Assembly (NCBI RefSeq): GCF_023053635.1
Contig: NC_086172.1
Span: forward strand, 24,953,501-25,017,500
DNA from: Elgaria multicarinata webbii
Lineage: Eukaryota; Chordata; Lepidosauria; Squamata; Anguidae
Reading direction: 5' to 3'
Length of the DNA: 64,000 bases
This document shows, one piece after another, positions 50,900 through 64,000 of the stretch. Below the pieces are notes generated by a model, which saw nothing but the letters and a program-made list of their open reading frames with translations, made no database searches and had not been told where the DNA came from. The translations under genes were made by a program, and so were the position numbers. Position 1 is the stretch's first letter; each line of letters begins with the position of its first letter.

Positions 50900-53130
50900 T
50901 TTTCTCTTCTGTGGGAGAACAAGTTTATCTGGTTATTCTGTGACACTCAAACTTGCCTGTAGGCAAACAGGAGAACACTGCATTTCTGGACTACTAGTTG
51001 ATGCAGTTATTTAGGGGACTCAAGATACTTCATTTCATTATTTCTGTAATATCACAGTAATGCAGTAAGGAAAAGACTTAATCATATTCAGAGTAGATCT
51101 ATTGAGATCAATGTGATTTAAGTTAAGTTAGCCATGATTAACTTGGGTCTTCTCAAAGTATGACTAAGTCTGCATTTAACCAACTATCTGCATATTTCAG
51201 CTGAGGAATTGAGGTTGAGAATGACCTGGCTCACAAGATCAACCAAAGCTTTGCCCATTTCTGAGCAAGTGTTCACACTGTTTCCCAGCTGCTTCCACTT
51301 TCCAAAATAGCCCTGGGTTTGTAATTGTTATGCCCAAAGCTGGATACTCAGGGTTAAACAACCCAGAGTTTGTTGTTGGGCATTCCTGGGTTATTTAGGA
51401 AAGTGGAAGTAATGAGTGTATGAAAGGCAGTGTGCTTGCTCCCTGCCACAATGAACTATGGGTTAAACAATCCATAGTTAGCTGTTATGTGTGAACCAAG
51501 TAACTTGCTTGCCTTAAACTAAAACCTGCCTGCCTCAAATTAAATATTAAAAGGAGTACATTTAAATCCTACTGATCACTTATTTGGCAGGGAGATTGCA
51601 TCTAATCTTGGTCTCTCCCCCACCCTCCTCCACCAACCCCACCCCATCACAACTCGGGAACACTTGCTCAGCAGAACTGTAACCTCCTTGAATTTAGTCT
51701 GCAGATGGATTGGATTGGAGAAGGAGAATGTCTATAGAATCAGTTTGACGACTAAGTCCCTCAACCAGCTGGGCAGGTGCCTGGATAGAGGAGCAGTTTT
51801 TTGAGATAGTGAAAAACCATTGCTATATTCATTCAGAGACTTAATTGCATGTCTATTTTTTTATTTAATTGGCTTCAGACCCTTCTGTTATATACAAACC
51901 TAATTTGACAATTATTTTATGTACAAAGCAAGCATTTTAAAAAGGGTTAAATTACAAATCTGTAAATCCTACAAAGTGCAATTTTTAAATCATTTTCCAC
52001 CATGCTGTACAGAAACAAATCCAAGGTTAGCCAATATACATACATACAAGCTTAACATTATTAAACCTGGCCATCAGAACATTAAAATAATACAAACATT
52101 ATATTAACCGTAAAAAGCACCCCCCAAAAAAGAAAGGTATTGCACCGAAGACAAACAGAAATATTTTTGACATTACATGAAAGCTGGTTGAAACTAACTA
52201 TATCAAAACACTTCCATCTAAAATCTGAAGGCATTTTTTGGCATTAAAATCCATTTGTAATCACAATTGCACTACCAGAGTAATCAGTATGAGCTTATCA
52301 TTTGCCCCTATATACATAAGGCTTAGTGTTCCATTTCTAACTTAAGTGTGGTGCTTGAAGGAGAGGCACACATTAAAGTGAATTTTTGGGATGTTTGGTT
52401 TAGAAAAAAATCAGTTAAACAGCAGCACAATTTCCAAGGCAAATTACGAATTGAAGGAAAAGGGATTTCCGCAAACCATGTCATATTACACACACATTCA
52501 TAAACACACACACTGCAGTACGCAAAAAATAAAAAGCATATTAAAGGATGTGTGAGAGGGGCATTATATTATGGTACAATATTGCAGCTACATATATGTG
52601 TCTGAAACCTCTTTCTATGGCTTTAAAAGCTAGGTTTCCTAACCCCTCAAATGAGGGCTTTCACTGGCATGCTAAATGTGGCAAACCACACAGGTGCTAC
52701 TGTACCCAGATAGTTATGTGCCTGGAGAGGCTTCCCAGTATGAGGCAGAAGTGTTATTATACAGGGATTTGAATACAGAGCTCTTCTGGCCTGAACATAA
52801 ATGACAAAATGACTCCACGGGCACACTGCTAGGGAAAATTACTACCAAGCAAGTTAAACGTTAAGCCTGATTTGAAATGGTTAAAAAAGCACTATTATCA
52901 TTGAGAGATAATAAGATGTTACCATCTACAATATGCACATTAGATCAGTGGCTTCCTTTATCCCCCAGTTGCTATCCAAATTCCAGAGAAACTCACACAA
53001 AACAAGTCAATTTCCCTTTCAGAGCACACTACGGCGTGGGACATAAAACACGAAACACCATCCAATACAAATTAAGCATGCTTAATCCTCTTGATATCAA
53101 TATATATAAAAAGGTTCACCATCTGTGTTC
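50900..53130. other. Convergent 3' region, no gene
   Basis: Between the peptidase E 3' end and NBEAL1's 3' side. It contains a loose foldback with 'gtgttcacactg' and 'tatgtgtgaacc' ends (about 51262-51495). A minus-strand AATAAA at 51860-51865 could end a long NBEAL1 3'UTR, but this is weak. No exon seen. Confidence 0.4.
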
Positions 53131-53133
53131 AGT

Positions 53134-53304
53134 CACTGAAGAACTCTATTTCAAATTTAGCTTACTGCTCTGAAATGCAGCTGAAGGGTACGTTGACGTA
53201 TTGAAGACATCCACCACATCACATTGGCTAACGTCTTCAATACTTCAATGTGGCCTGCAGCTGCATTTCAGAGCAGTAAGCTAAATTTGAAATAGAGTTC
53301 AGTA
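53134..53304. repeat. Perfect 40-bp-arm hairpin
   Basis: The 40 bases at 53144-53183 are the exact reverse complement of 53258-53297. Inner segments ('gtattgaagac' and its inverse) extend the stem imperfectly. It looks like a young foldback MITE; on the minus strand it could be in the NBEAL1 3'UTR. Confidence 0.85.
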
Positions 53305-53754
53305 ATGGAGCAAAGATGAAGGGGTGTGTTTTTTTCCCTTTCTCTTTGTGCAAAAATCCTCTACATCTTAATTAGCGTTTGTTCCCTAGGTAAAGCAACG
53401 GTAGCAAGCATGGCAGTCCAGGAGAATAGGCAGGTTGAAAAGGCCTTTAGCATCCCACTCCGATCCTGCCTGCAATTGTGGGAGCATTACAGGGGAAATA
53501 CATGGTTGGAAACCCCATGTTATCTAGTTCTGGCATCAATGGAGCAATGGATTTCACAGGAACTTCCATTTTGGATCAGAGTGTGATTGTGGCTTATTTT
53601 ATTCTCTCTCACACACACACACACAATCTCACAGAAAACTATAATCTAAATTTTATAGACAGATCACCAAGCATAAATTATCTTTGGAAATTAATGTCAG
53701 CAGGTTACATAATGCCTGAAAGGTAACAAACCTTTGCTTTTTATGGAATTGACA

Positions 53755-54972
53755 AAACTCGTCTACTTTCAGATAGATCTCTCTTTGAAACCGACACTAA
53801 TGGCGTATTCCACAACACCTATACTAGCAGGGTTTTGAATTCCTTAAAAAACAAGGCATATGGCTAAGTTTTCATGCTTCAACCCTGGCTGAGTACTGTA
53901 AGTCTGCACGAATTCCTGTTGGCTTAAGAATTAAAAAGAACCCAGGGCTATTTACCTCTGATCAAGATTTTAAAAATAAATGGGCTGCTACTTTGAACAA
54001 ATGCTCCTTTGATCTGATGTTATTGTTAATAGAAAAATCCAATGTAGAAATATCTACTATTGATCGGAAGTTGGGTAGTTAATCATTCATCTACACAACA
54101 CATTGAGAAACATATGGAGACTCTTGTCCGTGAATTGGTTTCTTATCGCAACAATCTCAAAATGTTGAAAGTGGAGAAATTCAAGAGGGATGAATTAGGT
54201 TACATTAACAAGAAGGCTTATCCCTGGTTAAAACCCAATGTTACACGATGAAGGGTCCAATTTTAAGAACTTTCCAGTTTTCCTTCTGAAGTAGGTCATA
54301 GCGATGATCAAGGAGACCCTTTGGATACTTCAGGTAAAGAAGACCCACATAATATGAGTCTTCATTTTTTTCACCAGAGCGCATTGCCTCAACGTTCCAG
54401 TCAGAACCACAACAGAAACAACAGTTATTACATAGACTGCAGAAAGAGACGAAAATAGTAATCTTTCATCACTCTCCTTGACTCAAGAACAAACTTTTCT
54501 TCTCAATAAAGGACTTTCCTTCGTGCCAACTCCCACTTTAATTCTTTCAATACTAGGGTGGATTTCTTTAAATTGATTTGGTTTTTGAAATTAAGATACT
54601 TTTTTGGTGATACACCTAAACAAGAACCTTCAAGATTTAAAATTAGATCTAAATTTGCCCCAGTCATTAATAACCCAACTATCATCACATTTGAATGGGC
54701 TGTCTTACGTGATCTTACAAAACTGGGACATAGTTCACATTCTCACTGGCATAACTTATCTCGTAACATTTTGAAATCTCTTTCTGAACACAAAAGTAGA
54801 ATTTGCACCCAAAATATGGAAGCTCCATTGATTACTCATTTTCAACGATTTCACCATCCACCTGACTGCTTAATTTTTTTTGTACAGGAACATCTACAAC
54901 AGATGCCATTTAAACACATCATGCTGTCAGAATTTTATTTAAGGGAGAGGCTTTCTGGATATATAGATTAAA
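53755..54972 (+). mobile_element. Penelope-like element, N-terminal part, degenerate
   Basis: The stretch reading TQEQTFLLNKGLSFVPTP (near 54480) is the 'LLxKGLSFVPT' hallmark of Penelope-like elements (Neptune/Poseidon type). It is followed by a LRYFFGD-type segment and an upstream Lys-rich coiled region (KFKRDELGYINKKAYPWL near 54180). The reverse transcriptase and GIY-YIG parts are absent. The frame is broken in several places, so it is a relic. Confidence 0.7.
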
Positions 54973-54977
54973 CTGGA

Positions 54978-55525
54978 AAAAAAAGGAGGCTAAGGGGAGA
55001 TATGATAGAGGTGTACAAAATTATGCATGGTGTGGAGAATGTGGATAGGGAGACATTTCTCTCTCTCTCAAAATACTAGAACTCTGGGTCATCCCATGAA
55101 GCTCATTGGTGGGAGATCCAGGACAAATAAAAGGAAGTACTTCTTCACACAGCGCATAGTTAAATTATGGAACTCACTACCACAAGATGTAATGTTGGCC
55201 ACCAATTCGGATGGCTTTAAAAGGGGGTTGGATAAATTCCTGGAGGCGAAGGTTATCAATGGCTACTAGCCCTGATGGTTGTGTGCTATCTTCAGTATTT
55301 GAGGCAGTAAGCCTATGTGCACCAGTTGCTGGGGAACATGGGCGGGAGGGTGCTGTTGCACCATGTCCTGCTTGTTCATCCCTGGCCAATGGCTGGTCGG
55401 CCACTGTGTGAACAGAGTGCTTGACTAGATGGACCCTTGGTCTGATCCAGCCTGGCACGGCTTACGTTGTTGGACTCGATGGCCTTATGGGCCCCTTGCA
55501 ATTCTACTATTCTATGATTCTATGT
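54978..55525 (+). repeat. CR1 LINE ORF2 end and 3'UTR
   Basis: CR1 tail in plus sense: 'SRTNKRKYFFTQRIVKLWN' and 'SLPQDVMLATNSDGFKRGL', then the 'cttggtctgatccagcc' 3'UTR. A second CR1 terminus (55460-55525) ends 'attctatgattctatgt'. It abuts the Penelope piece. Confidence 0.85.
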
Positions 55526-57133
55526 TCTTACATTAGCCCCAAGGGTTTTCAATGATAAATGAGATCTATCACCTTTTCTGTAAATGTTTTCTGTGAAGAA
55601 TCTGTTTCCTTTCTATTGTGCAGTAAATCGTGGTCTTTAAATTTATGCTATAAATTGCTACCTTTAACAATGCAGATATATATGTGGCAATTTTGTAATG
55701 AACAGGTACACCTTTTAAGGCAATTCATTAATAATCGGATGTAAATATTAACTGCATTGTTCTACTGTATTAAACGTTCAAGTCTGACAGCCAATTTCAC
55801 AACCTCACATATTGGACCTTGTTAATACAGTTACAGCGTAATTGAACCTTTGTTAGAACAGCCCTTCTAACTAGCCGGCACACTAGCACAGCTGCCTTCC
55901 CAATATAAGGCTTATCTTCCGGCGTCTTTCACACTCAAGCCATACCATTCCTCCCACATGTTTGACATTGATCAGAATAGTATAAAGCGGGTTATTGAAG
56001 TTTTTACAGGCAAGTAATCTGCATATTTTATTTGTATATTTTCATAACTTCATTTTGACGTAATATAGCTTATATCTATTCTCACCCTTTAAATATTGTA
56101 GAAGGTGAGAAGCATTCCCTGCAAAGTAATGACCGAGGCACCGAGAGCGAAACCAGAAGATTCAAAAACTCCTAACTAATGAACACCCTCATTTACATCA
56201 TTTTAACATTTTTTGAAATTTCTGCAGAATATTTATCCCCTTCACTCTTTATTTTATAGTTTATTCTCCTACGTCAACGTGCAATGGGAGTGATACAGAG
56301 CATGGCCTGGAATATTAGTTTCACTGATGAAGTATTGAAGTGCACAACACAATCTGTCGTCTACTTATTACTTATCAAGCATTATTTGTAAACCTACCAG
56401 AAGTTAATTTCAGTGTTGTAATCAGTTTTCTTTCTATACCATTTGGGTTTACTATATGCCCATTTAAAGAGAATCAACTGTGTCCATACTGTTCATTATT
56501 CTGTTTATTCAAAGTATATCTTTTACATTGCATAACCCATAGGGCACATTTATTAAGTAATAATGTATAGCATTCAGCTCTATTCAGTTGGGTAATTTAC
56601 TCAGAGCTCCTTCTCTGTTTGTTTAACCAATTGTGAGGGTTCCTCCTTTTTTTGTTAGTAATTTCAATTTTGTCATTTGATATTTGTCTCATATTTATCC
56701 TGCATATTTTATTATTTTTAATACATTTTAAATGGCTTTCAGATCTGAAAGTCACATAAATAAGTACATCAAAAAGGCATTAAAATCATTAGAAAAACTG
56801 TCACCTGTTCTTACTAGGCTCACCTGAAGCTGCTCTGATTCTCATTTCAAGTCAATCTCAATTAAGTTAAATAAATAAATAGTCTCAGCACAAATGCAAA
56901 AAGTCAGTTTGAGGCTTCAAACGCCCACACCTTCCGTCACTACAAGCCAGTTTAGAACCTATCAGAGGCATATCCTAACAATAGTCTTAAAAAAAAAGTC
57001 TGAATCCAGTAAAGTAACCTGAACGACTGAATTCTGCTTGCTTGGCCCTCGCTGCAAACTGCCTAAAGTGTCACGTCTAGACATTTGTCTCAGCTTAATA
57101 TCAAGAGAAGAACATCTCAACCCACTTCAGAAA

Positions 57134-57240
57134 CAACCTTCCTCAACCTGGGGCGCTCCAGATGTGTTGGACTACAACTCCCAGAATGCCCCAGCCATGC
57201 AGTCCAACACATCTGGAGCGCCCGAGGTTGAGGAAGGCTG
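57134..57240. repeat. Palindromic hAT-like MITE, shortened copy
   Basis: Same family as 18448-18577: 'ccttcctcaacctggggcg', GGACTACAACTCCCAGAATGC on the plus strand, and the inverse end 'ggttgaggaaggctg'. The right arm lacks its inner part. Confidence 0.8.
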
Positions 57241-57846
57241 AGCTAAGAGCAATTCCGTTTTCCCCATCCCTGTGGTTATATATCTAGACTTTCAGCTCCA
57301 TGGAGAGTTGCACTTGTGTAAGGGATCCTTCCTTGACTGCAGCTCTCCTTCTGTGAATGGAAGCTCCATATTCAGGGCAACAATGCTGGACGCAAACCTA
57401 TTTATGGTTACCTATGTCTCCACAGGCTCATAAGCTACTCGAAGCATGGCCTGTGGGTAGACAGACAGCAGCGAGTAGTTGAGAACATTTTGCTGGGAAG
57501 CCCTTTGAAGCGCATTTAAAAGAGAACTGCAGATGGAGAAATCCCACAGTCACTCGAGTTTCCTGGTCTGAAGCGCATGCAATTTCTCTTTGAGTTTGCA
57601 AGCTGGAATTTTCTTTCAAGTCTTAAAAACAACCCAAAATATACAGTACAATTACAGAAAAACATCAACACAATGCCCCAAAACATACGCTACATATAGT
57701 CCCATATTTAATTGCAGCACCTTTTTTTAAAAAACGATTCAATCTACAGCATCCAACATTCATCAATACTCCTTCACTTTCAAAATTCTTATAAACCAAC
57801 TTCACATTTATAAACGCTTCCAGATTATCTTTGGTATTGCTACTAT

Positions 57847-57961
57847 GGCCTTGTTCAGACAACACGCTAAACCATGCTGCTTAACCACGAAACGGTTAAG
57901 GGAATGCATTAACCGTTTTGTGGTTAAGCAGCATGGTTTAGCGTGTTGTCTGAAGCAGGCC
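57847..57961. repeat. Foldback MITE (GTTCAGACAACACGC ends)
   Basis: A 115-bp palindrome GGCCTTGTTCAGACAACACG...CGTGTTGTCTGAAGCAGGCC with 'taaaccatgctgcttaacca' arms, nearly perfect. Confidence 0.8.
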
Positions 57962-58439
57962 ATTATCTGTTTTCATTCTAAATTGCTCCCAAATCCATAA
58001 CATATCTTGAGCCTCGCATGAAAATTCAATCAATTCCCAATGAGAGAAGATAAAGTAGGAGAGGTCTGCAGCCAAACATCCTTACACTGCATCATCCATC
58101 AGAAACTCTGAGGCCAGCAAGTGACAGGCTGAGGCCTACAGCTGCATTTCACCTCAGGTTGGTGTAGCAACAGACAGGCCTCAGACCCTAACCGTTCTCT
58201 AGTGCTAGATACCCTCCCCTCCTATTTTGGGGGTGGGGGTTGCTTAAAGACTTACCTTAAATTGTGTAGTTACTCACTGGGGAGAGAGATAGGATTGCCA
58301 ACACCGTAATGATTTATGTCCTTTTCAAAAACCAGAGATATGCAATAATAAACCTGCCAGTTTAAGACCAGGGCTAAGAGTATCTCATCTTGGCTCAAGC
58401 CCCACAAAGCTAGTAAATTGGAAGCCAGAGCTGATGTCT

Positions 58440-58945
58440 TAACTGCTACGTTCCACGTTCAGCAACAACGTTGTGCAATGTCCTTCCTCACCACTTACCC
58501 TCCATGCCTTTTCTTGGTGCCCCTTTGAAATGGGTGGATTATTGCAAAAAAATTACAAAAATTTACAAGTGGAAGACATTGTTCACTACATGTTACAGGG
58601 ACCCAAGAGAGAGATTCCTGAAACCCTTAACACATGGATATAGGAATGCCCTTGCAGAAACAGTCCTTTTTCTTCTGAGTGATACCAACAGTTAGGTGAC
58701 GCATAAAGTGGTTTTGTTTGCACTGGCAGCAAAAAAGATATGGAAGAGAGAACTAGACAAAATTGCTATAATCTGCCATGGAGATTCAGGCCGCTGAGTG
58801 AAAGCTGAGTTTTAGTTATGGTAAATTTCAAGTTATCTGTGTATTTTCGAGGTATTTGTATTACTGTATATATTGTATGGATGGATGCTTTCTTTTGATG
58901 TATTTGTCATGGCCTTTGGCTAGTACAATAAACTTTGGATTGATT
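58440..58945 (+). repeat. Possible unclassified LINE 3' end
   Basis: Tail 'ggcctttggctagtacaata' and 'aactttggattgattgat', with Cys-rich coding traces upstream. Resembles the 41824-42275 fragment in layout. Weakly supported. Confidence 0.35.
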
Positions 58946-61047
58946 GATGATAAAGCAACACAGAGCAAGGGCAATGTGGTGCATCTTTGCTGGTCCCAGT
59001 CACTCCATCCTCCCTACCTGGATTTCCTGGCTTTGTGGAGCTTGAGCCTTAACTCTGGACATAAGCTGGCAGGTTTTTTTCATAACTGAATAAATCGCTT
59101 CTGCACAATAATGGAAGGATAACCCCAAACCACCCCCCTATAATTCAGCAACTTTTCAGGACTTGAACAAAATTTGGGGAAAGTAATAAACCTACTTTCA
59201 CAAGTTATATACGGTACATAGTGCATTGAAGTATGATCATAATATCATCAATTCTTGGGTGGTTATACTGTGTTTGAAGCTATACTTTTCTCACAAATAT
59301 ACAAAAAGCTCCAGCAAAATAACATGCTAACAAAAATATACCATTTGCCATTGAGGTCAGAATTCTTCAGATGGCGTAAAAACATGTAATTTCTCATTAT
59401 ATAATGACCTAGAATTAGTCTCAATTTTTAAAGAAATCTAAACTCTTCAGTTCTCACCCAAAGCTATAATGCCCATTGTGCTGAAAAACACGGTTCTTTT
59501 TTTTTGTGAAATACACAGCCAAAATAAATAGCTAAAAATGCACATGAAACTTAGATACTTCCATTTCTTTCTTGGGCATCTGAAATATTCTTACATCAAA
59601 GTTAAGAAATGTTAGTACATTATGGCCCTATGCATAAGGCTCTCTCCCCCTTATGAAATGATTGTCACCGTTACCACAGTAGTGATAGTGTTTGGAGAAG
59701 TCCATGACGGATGGAATTCAGTTGTGCACATACACTCCATCAAAGAAGCGAACACTGCAGCTCAACAGCACAGTTCCAGTGCGGAGGAATTGCACACATG
59801 CTCCTTAGTGCTGGATATAGCATCGTCTGCCACCCATCTCAAGCCAGGATCAGACCCAAAAAACCCATCCCACTGTGGAAACCATGAATTGTTCTCAGAC
59901 TGACATTTGGTGTATCAATAAAAACAGTATGTTATTATTCTATTGCTCAGGTTTGATTTTCAGCAGCAGAAAACTGTTACTATAGAATACTTTTAATTTT
60001 ATCATTACAATTGAATACTTGACTAATTGCTCTCTCAGATAATACTGGATCTTAACATCCTGAATCCACTGTATGAAGAGCGTCATGCTTGCTCTCATCT
60101 TCTATCCTGTCACTGCTCATTTTAATGCTTAAAATACCAACTGGTGACATCGCAATAGTGCAACAGACACATGTCCTGAAGACCAATTCTGAGAAGAGCC
60201 AGAACTGAGAAGAGACATGATGCTAATATTAATGTTTGTAGCAACAAACTGATTCATCTAAGTAGTATATTATATGCGATATCTCCCAAACTGCTCAAAA
60301 TTCCCTCTTTACATCTAGAAATTTTGAATATGTTTCAAATCCCCTGAAGGCTTTGGAGATAAGAAGTGGAGGTTTGTCGATTTTTGTCTGTCAAGTTCTT
60401 TAGAAGTATTGGCTAAGATCCAGAAGACCACCCATGTCATTTAGGTGTTAAAACTCAGCCTTTTGCTTCTTTTTGGGCATGACAGCTAATCCTCTATCCC
60501 CAGGACACCTAGCTGATATCAAGGGGTTGCGAGAGCTATTGTGCTTAAAAAAAAGAAGAATCCATAAGCCTAGCTTCACACACCCATCATCTGTACTGGT
60601 GGATGTTGACCCAAAAGCATTTGGCAGCAATAACATTCACCGGGCTCCAAGTAGAAAGTTTGGAGGTCTCTATTTTCAGACGTTCACCCAAGTTCGTCAA
60701 CATTCTCATGCAACTGTGAATATAAATTATTGACATTCACCATAACAAACACACAAAGTTAAACACACACATATGTGCAGACGTACTTACAAACACGTAC
60801 AAATTGAATTTGTGCATACACACAAATTAATGTGTTTAAATAGCACTGAATTAGCTTATTGCTTCTGCTTCTGATGTAGTAATAACACCATTACGAAAAC
60901 TACAGATGCCATACGCTAATTCATGTGTGCGCCTGTGGAAATTGGGCTGTTGTTCCAGCGTAACTGAGAAAGTTGAGAGAGATGATTGAAAATGATCGGA
61001 AGATTAAATAAATGGGTGGAATCTCCAAGAGAAGGCAGAAGCAGAAA

Positions 61048-64000
<2,953 letters not shown>

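Larger units (their letters stand above)
55526..61047 (-). other. NBEAL1 3' flank, probably partly 3'UTR
   Basis: AT-rich and fairly repeat-poor. It contains a hAT-like MITE (57134-57240), a foldback (57847-57961) and a possible LINE end (58440-58945). Several minus-strand AATAAA or ATTAAA sites exist but none stands out. No exon seen. Confidence 0.5.

Overview
This is vertebrate nuclear DNA, most likely from a squamate reptile (a lizard-type genome). The reasons are multi-exon genes with GT-AG introns and a dense mix of CR1 LINE 3' ends (terminal ATTCTATG repeats), tRNA-derived Sauria-type SINEs, L1 and L2-type LINE tails, a Penelope-like element, Tc1, and many palindromic hAT-like MITEs. 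The species cannot be fixed from this window.

Three protein-coding loci account for all confident exons. (1) CYP20A1, minus strand, 35447 down to 2077: all 13 coding exons were found, splice phases agree, and they sum to 463 codons plus stop. (2) An alpha-aspartyl dipeptidase / peptidase E gene (MEROPS S51), plus strand, 36357-50395: eight exons, 245 codons plus stop, with the expected Ser and His and a likely Glu. (3) The last two coding exons of NBEAL1, minus strand, 63185-63050 and 61149-61048; the rest lies beyond the right edge. The NBEAL1 to CYP20A1 order and orientation matches mammals. The dipeptidase sits between them, a gene mammals are not known to carry. CYP20A1 and the dipeptidase are head to head across about 0.9 kb of GC-rich DNA; the dipeptidase and NBEAL1 are tail to tail.

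Layout: 1-2076 CYP20A1 3' flank; 2077-35447 CYP20A1 with repeat-rich introns (a solo LTR, L1 copies with target duplications, Tc1, hAT-like MITEs, a hammerhead-like motif, microsatellites); 35448-36356 divergent promoter region containing a 320-bp foldback insertion; 36357-50395 dipeptidase gene; about 50.9-61.0 kb the convergent 3' ends, with a Penelope fragment, CR1 pieces and perfect hairpins; 61048-64000 NBEAL1 exons and introns.

The less ordinary material is at the shared promoter (MITE insertion, AGC repeat, in-frame upstream ATG), in several foldback families that share terminal motifs, in a palindromic hAT-like MITE carrying a ZNF143/THAP11-like core, and in a degenerate hammerhead-type core. 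Nothing resembles a bacterial system, CRISPR array or RNA gene.
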